From contig NZ_JAJLQW010000003.1 of NCBI RefSeq assembly GCF_025548535.1, forward strand, positions 310,001 through 374,000: a DNA stretch of 64,000 nt. Reading direction: 5' to 3'. Shown one piece after another: positions 38,010-46,857 of this stretch (positions are counted from its first letter, which is position 1; each line of letters opens with the position of its first letter). The position numbers were made by a program, and so were the translations under genes. Under the pieces are notes generated by a model. The model had not been told where the DNA came from, did not search any database, and saw only the letters and a program-made list of their open reading frames with translations. Source of the DNA: Undibacterium sp. Jales W-56 (GTDB taxonomy: Bacteria > Pseudomonadota > Gammaproteobacteria > Burkholderiales > Burkholderiaceae_D).

Positions 38010-38747
38010 ATGAGAGTCATGGATACTTCAAGCAAAATTTTGATCGTTGATGACGATCGCGACATCCGCAGCCTGCTGGCGGATTATCTGGATGGACATG
38101 GTTACAGCACCATGATGGCGGCCGACGGGAATGCCATGTGGGCGGCACTCGACGCACATCAAGTCGATCTGGTGGTGCTCGACCTGAACCTGCCCGGCGA
38201 TGACGGCCTCACTCTGTGTCGCAACCTGCGCGCCAAGTCGAGCATGCCGGTGATCATGCTGACCGCGCGCAGCGAACCGCTGGACCGGATTCTGGGTTTG
38301 GAAATGGGTGCCGACGATTACTTGCCGAAACCATTTGAGCCGCGAGAATTATTGGCGCGCATACGCAGCGTCTTACGGCGTACCCAGTCGGCGGCACTCG
38401 CTAGCGATGGCGAGCAAATTCAACGCCTCAAGTTTGCTGGCTGGACGCTGGATCTGACCGCCCGTCACCTGATCAGTCCTGACGATATGGTGATCGCCTT
38501 ATCGGGTGCGGAGTTCCGCATGCTGACTATTTTCCTGGATCATCCAAACCGCATCCTGAATCGCGATCAGTTGCTGAATATGACGCACGGACGCGATGCC
38601 GATCCGTTTGATCGTTCCATCGATATCCAGATCAGCCGCTTACGGCAAAAGCTGCGCGAGGATGCGCGTTCGCCGCAGATCATTAAAACGGTGCGCAACG
38701 GCGGCTACGTCTTGTCCGTCACCGTCACCGCGGAACACGCTACATGA
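38010..38747 (+). CDS. OmpR/CpxR-family response regulator
   Basis: Starting at 38010 (or 38019, three codons later), about 245 residues: receiver domain with IVDDDRDIR, phospho-acceptor Asp near 56 in VVLDLNLPGDDG, and Lys in YLPKPFEPREL; then a winged-helix output domain with LSGAEFRMLTIFLDHPNRIL and RSIDIQISRLRQKL. It overlaps the kinase gene by ATGA. The divergent Spy-like gene is a likely target. Confidence 0.94.
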   Translation: MRVMDTSSKILIVDDDRDIRSLLADYLDGHGYSTMMAADGNAMWAALDAHQVDLVVLDLNLPGDDGLTLCRNLRAKSSMPVIMLTARSEPLDRILGLEMGADDYLPKPFEPRELLARIRSVLRRTQSAALASDGEQIQRLKFAGWTLDLTARHLISPDDMVIALSGAEFRMLTIFLDHPNRILNRDQLLNMTHGRDADPFDRSIDIQISRLRQKLREDARSPQIIKTVRNGGYVLSVTVTAEHAT

Positions 38748-40090
38748 AGCTCATGCAATCGATGTCGGGCCGCATCTTCGGCATCCTGCTGTTGGGCGTG
38801 GTCAGCTCTACCGTACTCACCTGGTGGCTGGCATTCGGCGAGCGGCAAAAAACCTTCGAGCAATTTCGCGAATCGCGGGCGGTAGAACGCGCCGAGCAAT
38901 TGGTGCTGGCGCTGGATGCCTTGCCGGCCCCCAGCCGACAAGCTTTCCTGGCGACCGCACCGCGACTGGGTTTGCGCGTCACGACCTTGCCGGTAGCGAG
39001 CTCGAGCGAAGCACCGCGCTCGGTGTATGCAGCGGCGCTGAGCGACCGACTCGGCAAGAGGTTTCGGGTACAGTCCCTGCCACCGGATTCCGAGGGCTGC
39101 AATAGCCTTCCGGCGGAAGCACGTTCGCTACGCGGTCCCTGCGAGGAACTGGGCATCACCTTGCGCGATGGGACAGAATTGCGCTTGACCTCATTACCGC
39201 CGCGCGGTCCGCTACCGCCTTTCCGTCCGGATTTTATCTTGTATCTGCTGGCTTTCCTGTGCAGCATTGCGGTGCTCGCTTACCTGGTGGCGCGCATGAC
39301 GACACGGCCTTTAAGACAGCTTGCTCAGGCCGCAACGGATCTGGGCAATGATATCAATCGCCCGGCCTTACCGGAACGTGGATCGACTGAAATTTTGCAA
39401 GCGACCAAGGCGTTTAATGCAATGCAATCGCGGATCCGCCAGCACATCCAGCAACGCACCCACATGCTGGCAGCGATTACCCATGACTTGCAAACCCCGC
39501 TGACGCGTTTGCGCCTGCGTCTGGAAAAAGTCGGCGATACCGAATTGCGCGATAAGCTGATCGGCGATTTGTCGGCCATGCAAACCATGGTCAAAGAAGG
39601 CCTGGATCTGGCGCGCAGCATGGATAGCAATGAAGCGCTACGCCCGATGGATCTGGATTCGCTGCTCGACAGCGTCTGTGCCGATGCTGCCGATGCCGGG
39701 CAGGATGTGGTGTTCTCCGGCAAGTCAGGCATCACGGTCATGGCCAGGCCGCAAGCGCTGCGCCGTTGCCTGACCAACCTGATCGATAATGCGGTCAAAT
39801 ACGGCCAATTCGCGAAAGTCAGCCTGGAAACCAGCAGCGACGCCGGCAGCAAATTCATGCACATACGGATCCGCGACGGCGGCAGCGGTATACCGGAAGA
39901 CCAATTGCAAAAAGTGTTTGAACCGTTTTACCGCACCGAGACTTCGCGCTCGCGCGATACCGGCGGTACCGGCCTGGGTCTGACGATCGCGCAAAACATC
40001 GCGCAACAACATGGCGGCAGCGTACAGTTAAAAAACCTGCATGAAGGCGGCCTGGAAGTGCAACTGATTTTGCCAGCCAAACCGGCCTGA
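38744..40090 (+). CDS. EnvZ/CpxA-type sensor histidine kinase
   Basis: The 448-residue kinase has a first membrane segment (IFGILLLGVVSSTVLTWWLAF), a periplasmic domain of about 130 residues with two cysteines (SEGCNSLPAEARSLRGPCEE), a second segment (LYLLAFLCSIAVLAYLVA), HAMP, a HisKA box (AAITHDLQTPLTRLRLRLE, His near 246) and an HATPase (NLIDNAVKYG, DTGGTGLGLTIAQNIA). It pairs with the overlapping regulator gene. The signal is unknown; envelope stress is plausible from the Spy-like neighbour. Confidence 0.94.
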   Translation: MKLMQSMSGRIFGILLLGVVSSTVLTWWLAFGERQKTFEQFRESRAVERAEQLVLALDALPAPSRQAFLATAPRLGLRVTTLPVASSSEAPRSVYAAALSDRLGKRFRVQSLPPDSEGCNSLPAEARSLRGPCEELGITLRDGTELRLTSLPPRGPLPPFRPDFILYLLAFLCSIAVLAYLVARMTTRPLRQLAQAATDLGNDINRPALPERGSTEILQATKAFNAMQSRIRQHIQQRTHMLAAITHDLQTPLTRLRLRLEKVGDTELRDKLIGDLSAMQTMVKEGLDLARSMDSNEALRPMDLDSLLDSVCADAADAGQDVVFSGKSGITVMARPQALRRCLTNLIDNAVKYGQFAKVSLETSSDAGSKFMHIRIRDGGSGIPEDQLQKVFEPFYRTETSRSRDTGGTGLGLTIAQNIAQQHGGSVQLKNLHEGGLEVQLILPAKPA

Positions 40091-40282
40091 CGACCGGCGT
40101 TACAGACTGGCTCAGGCGGGTAAATATCCAGATCCTGTGAGATGCTAGATTCTCCAAAGAACTCCACATGTTTCTTGCTTTTTCTCTGTGTCTCCGCGTC
40201 TCTTGTTGAGAGGTTTTAAAACTTTTCATCCTTAAAGCAACGTAGCGCGATTGCGGGATGAATCGGATGCACACATCTTTGC
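40091..40282. other. Intergenic region with repeat-like text
   Basis: Between two convergent genes. It includes a low-complexity stretch around 40165-40205 (CTTTTTCTCTGTGTCTCCGC and following) that resembles widespread degenerate intergenic repeats. No gene was seen. Confidence 0.4.
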
Positions 40283-41074
40283 TCATCCGTCCTGCGACAC
40301 CAGCACCGACATCATGCTGATCGCGCCGAGTTCCATGCCTTCGGTCGCAATCTCGAGTTTGTCTTGCGCCGTTTTAGCGCCCAGTACATACAGCAACGGT
40401 AAAAAATGCTCGGAGGTCGGCACCGACAGCATGGCATCCTGACCCAGCGTCTGATAATTCACCACCTGCTCAAAATCCCCGTCCAGCATGGCCTGGCGCA
40501 TCGCCTGGTTAAACCGTATCGCCCAGTCATAGCCGGAAGAGCGCGGATCCATGCGGCGTAAATTGTGCACCACATTGCCGCTGCCGATAATCATGACGCC
40601 CTGGTTGCGCAAGGCGGCCAATTTTTTCCCCAACTCAAAATGAAAAGCCGCCGGCTGGTTCATATCCAGGCTCAGTTGCACTACCGGAATATCGGCCGCC
40701 GGATACGCCTTGGCCAGCACCGACCAGGTCCCGTGATCCAGGCCCCATTGCTGATCGAGCTGTACCGCTAAAGGCGCCAGCTGGGCGGCAATTTTAGCCG
40801 CCAGGGCAGGATCACCGGGCGCCGGATACTGGATATCGAACAGAGCCTGCGGAAATCCGCCAAAGTCATGGATCGTCGCCGGTGCCGCCATCGCGGTCAC
40901 GCCTATGCCGTAGGTGGTCCAGTGCGCCGAGACCGCCAGGATCGCTTGCGGTCGCGCAAAACGTTCGGCAAAACCGCGCCAGGCTTGGGTATAGCGATTA
41001 TCTTCCAGCGCATTCATCGGGCTGCCGTGACCAAAAAAGATCGCCGGCATGCGGGTAAACTCAGACATAGTCAT
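40283..41074 (-). CDS. ygiD: LigB-type extradiol dioxygenase, YgiD-like
   Basis: The 263-residue protein has the class III extradiol dioxygenase metal ligands: FFGHGSPMNALE near residue 15, SAHWTT near 50, GLDHGTWSVL near 112, and IIGSGNVVHNLR near 165-175. E. coli YgiD is a zinc 4,5-DOPA dioxygenase; the natural substrate here is not known. A ribosome binding site (AGGAGAA) precedes the ATG at 41074. Confidence 0.9.
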   Translation of the reverse strand: MTMSEFTRMPAIFFGHGSPMNALEDNRYTQAWRGFAERFARPQAILAVSAHWTTYGIGVTAMAAPATIHDFGGFPQALFDIQYPAPGDPALAAKIAAQLAPLAVQLDQQWGLDHGTWSVLAKAYPAADIPVVQLSLDMNQPAAFHFELGKKLAALRNQGVMIIGSGNVVHNLRRMDPRSSGYDWAIRFNQAMRQAMLDGDFEQVVNYQTLGQDAMLSVPTSEHFLPLLYVLGAKTAQDKLEIATEGMELGAISMMSVLVSQDG

Positions 41075-41184
41075 TTCTCCTGTTTCATCATGTGGCAGCG
41101 CGCCTTAACTTATTAACGCAAGTAACTGAATTAGTTCAAGGCTGCTAAAATTGTGCATCGTCCTCAACAATACACGGAATCACT

Positions 41185-41664
41185 GTGATCAACTTACAAC
41201 TAGGCGATGTCAGCCATATTATCCAGCTCGCGATTGCACCGGTCTTCTTACTCACTGGTGTCGGCACCAATCTGACCGTTCTGACCAATCGTCTGGCCCG
41301 TATCATCGATCGCTCACGTCGCCTGGAAGATCTATTTCAAAGCGATGTTAGCGCGATCGACAAACCCGGTTTGCGTGAGGAATTGAACGAACTTTATGAG
41401 CGCTCGCACCTGATCAACCGCGCCATCACACTCAGCACTGCCTGCGGCTTGCTGATCTGCCTGGTGATCGCTGCCTTGTTCATGGGCGATGCGACCGATC
41501 TGCGCCTGGACAAGCTGATTGCGGGACTATTCGTGGGCGGCATCCTCGCCTTGATCGGCAGTTTTGTGTACTTCCTGCGCGAAATTTTTGTGGCTACCAC
41601 CACGCTGACCAGGCAACGCGAAATGGGCTTGAAAAATCATCCTGATGCAGTCCGAAAGAACTGA
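41185..41664 (+). CDS. DUF2721 membrane protein
   Basis: The GTG-started 159-residue protein has three membrane helices (APVFLLTGVGTNLTVLTNR, AITLSTACGLLICLVIAALF, LIAGLFVGGILALIGSFVYFL) and RLARIIDRSRRLED between the first two, typical of DUF2721. Function unknown. The start codon lacks a strong ribosome binding site, but the family begins here. Confidence 0.85.
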   Translation: MINLQLGDVSHIIQLAIAPVFLLTGVGTNLTVLTNRLARIIDRSRRLEDLFQSDVSAIDKPGLREELNELYERSHLINRAITLSTACGLLICLVIAALFMGDATDLRLDKLIAGLFVGGILALIGSFVYFLREIFVATTTLTRQREMGLKNHPDAVRKN

Positions 41665-42055
41665 TAAAGTCTCACATTGGCCTCCCACCGGCTCACCATG
41701 ATGGGTGAGCTGAAAGCGGTCGCCGCGCTAGCTGGACCGGCCTGATTACAATCGGCAATCTACCTTCAATTAACTTCAATCCTCGCTATATCGGGATTTT
41801 TTTACCTTGTCTGCCCGAATCGGCTGGCACAAAAATAGATCGTTGTAATTTGCGAACGATCGTGCCAAAATAAGACTTAGGTGCAATACTCTAAAAGCAA
41901 ATTCCGGATTGACGCAATTGACGCCAGCGCAGTGAAAATCAGCAAGCGCAACACCGCATGGCATAGCCGCATTGATGCGCCATGCAAAATGACTGAAGCT
42001 GTCTCGCATAGAAACGTCAACCGACCGCACTTTCAGCCAACAACGGAGACAAGAC
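41665..42055. other. Intergenic region before the acyl-CoA ligase gene
   Basis: Apart from the long dyad at 41825-41867 and the ribosome binding site CGGAGACAAG before 42056, I see no gene or RNA. A forward frame of 102 residues from 41881 is a shadow. Confidence 0.4.
41825..41867. promoter_or_regulatory. Long interrupted dyad upstream of the acyl-CoA ligase gene
   Basis: TGGCAC (41825-41830) pairs with GTGCCA (41862-41867), and GATCGTT (41838-41844) with AACGATC (41855-41861), giving 13 paired positions with asymmetric spacing. It could be an operator or a stem in a 5' leader; it lies about 190 bp before the start codon. Confidence 0.4.
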
Positions 42056-43726
42056 ATGAATACCAGCCACTACCCGCATTGGCCGCCCGGTCTGCCGCAT
42101 CATCTGATCGCGCCGGAAACCAGCGTCTATACCAATCTGCAAATCGCCGCCCTGCGTTATCCCAGCAAGCCTGCGATTATTTTTTATGACAGCATACTGA
42201 CGTATGCCGAATTGCATGCAGAAGTGCTGGCGCTGGCGGGCTATCTGCAAAAAGCGTGCGGCGTGCAGCGCGGTGACCGCGTCTTGCTGGACATGCAGAA
42301 TTCGCCGCAATTCATCATTGCGTATTACGCGATCATGCGTGCCGATGCGATGGTGGTGCCGGTCAATCCTATGCTGATGACCGATGAACTTGCCCACTAC
42401 ATAGAGGACAGCGGAGCCAACGTCGCGCTCGCTTCGCAAGAAATTTTCTCGCGCATGCAAGCGCTGGTCGGCAGTAGCGGATTAAAGCATGCGATTGTGG
42501 CGACCTATTCCGACCATCTGACTAAAGACACTACACTGACGGTGCCGGACTTTGTGCGTGCGCCGCGCGATGTGCCTGTGCAGGCGGGCATCATCGCCTG
42601 GAAAGACGCGATTGCCCAGGGTAGTCAGGCCGCTTATCAAGTCGGCCCGCACCTGGCTACCCCCGATGATCTGGCCTGCATGCCCTACACCTCAGGCACC
42701 ACGGGCAAGCCGAAAGGCTGCATCCACAACCACCGTTCGGTGATGTTCAATATTGCCGCCAGCCCGGCATGGTCTGGCTCTATCGTACCGAACCATGTGG
42801 CCTTGGCGGTACTGCCTTTCTTCCACGTCACCGGCATGCAATCGGTGATGAACAGCATGATCTTTTGTGGCGGCGCACTGGTGGTGCTGCCGCGCTGGGA
42901 CAAGGATGTGGCGGGGCAGCTCATCACCCGTTATAAGGTCACGAACTGGACGCTGGTGCCGTCGATGATGATTGATTTCCTGTCGAATCCGCGACTCGCA
43001 GAATACGATATCTCCGGTTTGAACCGGGTCTCCGGCGGCGGCGCTGCGATGCCGGCGGCAATCGCGCAAAAACTCCTGGAACTATCGGGCCAGACCTATA
43101 TGGAAGGCTACGGCCTGTCCGAAACCATGGCGCCATCGCACCTGAATCCACCGCAACGCATGAAGCAGCAATGCCTCGGCATTCCGCATTTCAGCACCGA
43201 CTCGCGCATCGTCGATCCGACCACCTTGCAAGAAGTCAAACAAGGCGAGACTGGCGAGATCTGGATCAACGGCCCGCATGTATTCCAGGGTTATTGGAAC
43301 GATCCGCAAAAAACCAGGGAATCGTTTGCCGAACTCGATGGCAAGCGCTTCTTCCGCAGCGGCGACCTGGGGTATATGGATGAGGAAGGTTTCTTCTTTT
43401 TCACCGACCGGCTCAAGCGCATGATCAATGCCAGCGGCTTTAAAGTCTGGCCCGCCGAAGTCGAATCCATGATGTACCAGCATCCGGGTATTCAGGAATG
43501 CTGCATTATCGCCGCCCGCGATGCGTATCGCGGCGAAACCGTGAAAGCCGTGATCGTCAAAAAGCCCGGCAGCGATGTCAGTGCCGAGGACATCATGAGC
43601 TGGGCGCACGAAAAAATGGCGGCCTACAAAGTGCCGAAATTCGTCGAATTCGTCGATAGCCTGCCCAAGTCGGGTACCGGCAAGGTCATGTGGCGTTCGC
43701 TGCAAGAAAAAGAAGCGGCAAAATAG
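42056..43726 (+). CDS. Long-chain fatty-acid--CoA ligase-like AMP-dependent synthetase
   Basis: The 556-residue enzyme has the adenylate-forming signatures: YTSGTTGKPKG near 211 (AMP loop), YGLSETMA near 350, RSGDLGYMDEEGFFFFTDR and the C-terminal PKSGTGKVMWR lysine. It should activate a carboxylic acid with ATP and transfer it to CoA; the preference for fatty acids is by overall similarity. The ribosome binding site is CGGAG. A terminator follows. Confidence 0.9.
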   Translation: MNTSHYPHWPPGLPHHLIAPETSVYTNLQIAALRYPSKPAIIFYDSILTYAELHAEVLALAGYLQKACGVQRGDRVLLDMQNSPQFIIAYYAIMRADAMVVPVNPMLMTDELAHYIEDSGANVALASQEIFSRMQALVGSSGLKHAIVATYSDHLTKDTTLTVPDFVRAPRDVPVQAGIIAWKDAIAQGSQAAYQVGPHLATPDDLACMPYTSGTTGKPKGCIHNHRSVMFNIAASPAWSGSIVPNHVALAVLPFFHVTGMQSVMNSMIFCGGALVVLPRWDKDVAGQLITRYKVTNWTLVPSMMIDFLSNPRLAEYDISGLNRVSGGGAAMPAAIAQKLLELSGQTYMEGYGLSETMAPSHLNPPQRMKQQCLGIPHFSTDSRIVDPTTLQEVKQGETGEIWINGPHVFQGYWNDPQKTRESFAELDGKRFFRSGDLGYMDEEGFFFFTDRLKRMINASGFKVWPAEVESMMYQHPGIQECCIIAARDAYRGETVKAVIVKKPGSDVSAEDIMSWAHEKMAAYKVPKFVEFVDSLPKSGTGKVMWRSLQEKEAAK

Positions 43727-43766
43727 CGCCATCGATTCACGCATCGTTCGCGTCCCACAACGCAAA

Positions 43767-43787
43767 AAGCCCGCCAAAAGCGGGCTT
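43767..43787 (+). terminator. Intrinsic-type terminator of the acyl-CoA ligase gene
   Basis: AAGCCCGC (43767-43774) pairs with GCGGGCTT (43780-43787) around CAAAA, 40 bases after the stop. Confidence 0.8.
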
Positions 43788-43813
43788 ACCATTCATTGCA
43801 ACGACTCACCAGC

Positions 43814-43846
43814 AACCCATGCTATCTGCGTGGTGCCGCTGGCCAG
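43814..43846 (+). repeat. NPCYLRGA repeat, copy A
   Basis: AACCCATGCTATCTGCGTGG and the following TGCCGCTGGCC form one of four near-identical units between the acyl-CoA ligase and cold-shock genes. Read forward in frame from 43814 it gives NPCYLRGAAGQ. Confidence 0.85.
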
Positions 43847-43852
43847 GTCAAG

Positions 43853-43884
43853 AACCCGTGCTATCTGCGCGGTGCCCCTGACGG
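43853..43884 (+). repeat. NPCYLRGA repeat, copy B
   Basis: It starts 39 bases after copy A in the same frame and reads NPCYLRGAPDG. Compared with copy A it has CCG for CCA and CGC for CGT, both silent in this frame, then diverges. Confidence 0.8.
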
Positions 43885-44106
43885 TTTGAGTCGCCTGTAC
43901 TGCTTATCCATGTTCTTGCGAAGATGTTTTACGGTAGAACGAATGTTTTTATTTCACAAATCAACTAAACCATTTTCCGACGCCACTGATACCTTAATGA
44001 CACGGCCGGTTGGAATTGATGCGCGTTTGAACAATGTGCCGGCATCATGCCTGCACTATTTTTCGCTGCGGTGACAACTCACTGAAGAACTAAACCATTT
44101 CCCAGC

Positions 44107-44140
44107 AACCCATGCTATCTGCGTGGTGCCGCTGGCCGGT
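44107..44140 (+). repeat. NPCYLRGA repeat, copy C
   Basis: It is identical to copy A for 31 bases, then reads CGGTAA, giving NPCYLRGAAGR and a stop. The 15 bases upstream (AACTAAACCATTTCC) recur in similar form at about 43962. Confidence 0.85.
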
Positions 44141-44230
44141 AAGAATTCATCTGCGCATTAGAAAAAACCTTGCGGCCTTGTTCTAACTTGTGAAATCTTT
44201 GTCTTGCTGCTGCAATTTCTTTTCACCGCC

Positions 44231-44264
44231 AACCCATGCTATCTGCGTGGTGCCAGCGACCGGT
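44231..44264 (+). repeat. NPCYLRGA repeat, copy D
   Basis: It reads NPCYLRGASDRYD and then a stop. The first 25 bases match copies A and C exactly. It is the unit nearest to the cold-shock gene, whose transcript would run through all four units on the opposite strand if not terminated. Confidence 0.85.
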
Positions 44265-44341
44265 ATGACTGATCAGAAAAAGCAACGGCAGGACGACTAC
44301 TTAGTCGGGTATCGACGACCAGAGATGGTCGATGCCATCGA

Positions 44342-44554
44342 TTAAGAAAGAATCTGGATATTGCCAGCTTTGTCGCCTTTAGGACCAACAGCGGCTTCGT
44401 AAGAAACGCGCTGGTTTTCCGACAGGCTCTTGAAGCCGGAAGACTGGATGTCTTGAAAGTGGGCGAATAAATCCGGACCACCTGCATCTGGTGTGATAAA
44501 GCCGAAGCCCTTAGCATCGTTGAACCATTTGACTATGCCTGTTTGCGTGCTCAT
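44342..44554 (-). CDS. Cold-shock domain protein (CspA family)
   Basis: The ATG at 44554 follows AAAGGAAATAAC; 70 residues. The OB-fold has [19 protein letters not shown] (RNP1 KGFGFI) and DLFAHFQDI (RNP2 variant) followed by [18 protein letters not shown]. CspA-type proteins bind single-stranded RNA and DNA and act as RNA chaperones in the cold. A sigma-70-like promoter 180 bp upstream predicts a long 5' leader, as in cold-inducible csp genes. Confidence 0.96.
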   Translation of the reverse strand: MSTQTGIVKWFNDAKGFGFITPDAGGPDLFAHFQDIQSSGFKSLSENQRVSYEAAVGPKGDKAGNIQILS

Positions 44555-44737
44555 GTTATTTCCTTTAAATTTTAAATATAGGCTAGCTTGCCTGAGAGGC
44601 ACTTGTAACCAAGAGATGAAACCGGAGGAAGTAAAACAGAACGACTAGAAGAACAGCCATGCAGATTTGGGACCAACAATATAACAACTTGATGCAAGTA
44701 CAGGACGCAATATACACGTTTACTGCTGAATCACCTA
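44555..44737 (-). other. Predicted long 5' leader of the cold-shock gene
   Basis: If the promoter at 44738-44766 is used, this stretch is transcribed but untranslated. Known cspA-type leaders fold differently at low temperature to expose the start site. I could not compute the fold, and no other gene is seen here. Confidence 0.45.
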
Positions 44738-44766
44738 ATAATATTTTCTGGGGTGTTTTTAATCAA
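44738..44766 (-). promoter_or_regulatory. Sigma-70-like promoter of the cold-shock gene
   Basis: On the minus strand TTGATT (44766-44761) and TATTAT (44743-44738) are separated by exactly 17 bases. Transcription would start near 44731 and give a leader of about 177 bases before the csp start at 44554. Confidence 0.6.
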
Positions 44767-44886
44767 GGCAAATCCAATGCCGCCAGTCGTGTAAACATAT
44801 CGGCACGAATGCGCAAGCGGAGGGGGACGACCTGGCGAATCACTGTCATCCCGCTTCCCTTATTCAATTCCGTTCACTCATTTCTC

Positions 44887-46857
44887 TCACTCATCAATGG
44901 CCGGCAGGACCTGCACTTGCAAAGCGCTGGCCTGCGCTTTGACGTGATAAATCCTGTGGGTCGCCTTGATGAAATCGCTGTCCTTCGCTTCAAAAATATT
45001 CGGTACAAAGCTTTGCGGATTTCGGTCGATGAATGGGAACCAGCTCGACTGTACCTGCACCATGATCCTGTGGCCGCGCTGGAAGGTATGCAGCACATCA
45101 TTGATGTTGAAATTCACTTTGCTTACTTCATTCGGCACAAGCGGTTTGGGTACAGAAAAACTCTCGCGGAAGCGCGCACGGAAAGGTTCGCCCCGCACCA
45201 GGGTTTGTTGCGCACCGCGATTCACTTCACCGTCCGCTGCCTTCATCTCGGCCGGATTGACGTCGATCAGTTTCACCACGAAGTCGGCATCGCTGCCGGT
45301 GGTGCTGACAAACAGGTTCGCGGTCAACGGTCCGGCCAGCGTGACATCGCGTTCCAGCACATCGGTCTGGTAAGTGACGACATCCGGGCGACGCGATGCA
45401 AAGCGCTGATCGGCTGCCACATATTGATTGCTCCAGCGGGTTGAAATCTCGGTGGTATACGGCACCGGCTTAGCCGGATCACTGAGATACTCGTCGAACG
45501 CTGCCGTGTCTGTGGTGTCGTCCGGCGCGCTAAAATCCAGTTTTCCATCGGCATGGAAATACAGCGATTTCGGCGCGACATTCCTGGGTGGCCAGGCGTC
45601 AAAACTGCGCCAGCGGTTGGCGCCGGTTTCAAACATCCAGGCTTGCGGCAGGTCCGGTTTGGCGCCGCCTTTCAGGTGATGCTTGAAAAAGGCAAATTCG
45701 ACAGGCTGATAACTCAGCGCCGTTTTAAAACCGAAATTGGTATCGCCGACTTTATCGCCATCGCTGCGGGTCCAGCCGCCGTGCGTCCAGGGGCCGATCA
45801 CCAGCGTATTGCTGATGCCGGGATTTTGTTTTTCTATCGCCTTGTAGGTTTGCAAAGGACCGTATAAATCTTCGGTGTCGTACCAGCCGCCTACGGTCAA
45901 CACTGCGGCTTTGATATTTTTTAAATGCGGCAGCAGATTACGGCTTTGCCAGTAGCTATCGTAATTCGGATGCTGGGCGATCTCATTCCAGTACGGAATC
46001 GCATTTTTAAAATACCGGGGATTAGCATTCGATAAGGCACCGAGATCGATAAAAAATTGATAGCCGTCCGGCGTCCCGTAATGAAAAGCTTTATCGGTAT
46101 CGATATCGGTCGGCATTGGTCTGGGTTTGGCAAAGCCGCTGAAAAAACCAAACGCCATTTGCAGATTAAAGGCGCCATTGCGATGCATGTCGTCGCCGCG
46201 GAACCAGTCGGCAATCGGCGCTTGCGGCGAGACGGCTTTCAAGGCCGGATGCGAATCAATCGCGCCGGTCGACGTATAAAAACCGGGATACGAAATACCC
46301 CATTGTCCGAGCTTGCCATTGTTATGCGGGACGTTCCTGATCAGCCAGTCTATGGTGTCGTAGGTGTCGGTGCTTTCATCGAAATCGGTTTTCGATTTTT
46401 TCTCGATCTGCGGACGCATATTCACATAGTCGCCCTCCGACATATGGGTGCCGCGCACATCCTGGAATACGAAGATAAAACCGTCTTTCTCGTAGTCGGC
46501 GGTGGCGCCCAAAAGGTGTTTGTACTGCGCGCTGCCGTAAGGGCCGACCGAATACGGGGTGCGCTGCATCAGCATCGGGTAGCGCTTGCCGGCGCTGGCA
46601 TCGTTCGGGATATACACTGCGGTGAACAGGCGTTTGCCGTCGCGCATGGGAATACGGTATTCAAACTTGCTGTAATTTTTGCGTATATAGTCGCTGCGCA
46701 GTTTGAGCTGCTCGGCTTTTTCATCCAGCACTTGCTCAGCATTTTGTTCGCTTTTACCGACGATACTGCCAGCTGCGCCGGTGGCATAGATCTGCGGCGC
46801 GGCAGCGCTCATGACGACGCCCACTACTATCCATGCCAAGCGTAATGCTTTGCTCAT
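44887..46857 (-). CDS. Exported CocE/NonD family hydrolase
   Basis: The 656 residues begin with a signal peptide (LAWIVVGVVMSAAAPQIYA). The N-terminal alpha/beta-hydrolase (X-Pro dipeptidyl-peptidase S15 type) has YRIPMRDGKRLFTAVYIP, VFQDVRGTHMSEG and the nucleophile in WGISYPGFYT near residue 189; the C-terminal jelly-roll domain (about 420-650) contains TGSDADFVVKLIDVNP and HRIMVQVQSSWFP. Family members cleave acyl esters or amides (cocaine esterase, glutaryl-7-ACA acylase, peptidases). The periplasmic substrate is unknown. Confidence 0.92.
   Translation of the reverse strand: MSKALRLAWIVVGVVMSAAAPQIYATGAAGSIVGKSEQNAEQVLDEKAEQLKLRSDYIRKNYSKFEYRIPMRDGKRLFTAVYIPNDASAGKRYPMLMQRTPYSVGPYGSAQYKHLLGATADYEKDGFIFVFQDVRGTHMSEGDYVNMRPQIEKKSKTDFDESTDTYDTIDWLIRNVPHNNGKLGQWGISYPGFYTSTGAIDSHPALKAVSPQAPIADWFRGDDMHRNGAFNLQMAFGFFSGFAKPRPMPTDIDTDKAFHYGTPDGYQFFIDLGALSNANPRYFKNAIPYWNEIAQHPNYDSYWQSRNLLPHLKNIKAAVLTVGGWYDTEDLYGPLQTYKAIEKQNPGISNTLVIGPWTHGGWTRSDGDKVGDTNFGFKTALSYQPVEFAFFKHHLKGGAKPDLPQAWMFETGANRWRSFDAWPPRNVAPKSLYFHADGKLDFSAPDDTTDTAAFDEYLSDPAKPVPYTTEISTRWSNQYVAADQRFASRRPDVVTYQTDVLERDVTLAGPLTANLFVSTTGSDADFVVKLIDVNPAEMKAADGEVNRGAQQTLVRGEPFRARFRESFSVPKPLVPNEVSKVNFNINDVLHTFQRGHRIMVQVQSSWFPFIDRNPQSFVPNIFEAKDSDFIKATHRIYHVKAQASALQVQVLPAIDE

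Noticed and set aside
41862-41880. Minus-strand sigma-54-like TGGCACG
   Set aside because: The -24 text is good, but GG to GC spacing is eleven bases, not ten, and no gene starts nearby on that strand.
43814-44264. CRISPR array
   Set aside because: Four units with irregular spacing (39, 254 and 124 bases), no uniform spacers and no cas genes.
44659-45444. 261-residue forward frame over the csp leader and CocE gene
   Set aside because: Opposite to the conserved CocE C-terminal domain; no ribosome binding site.
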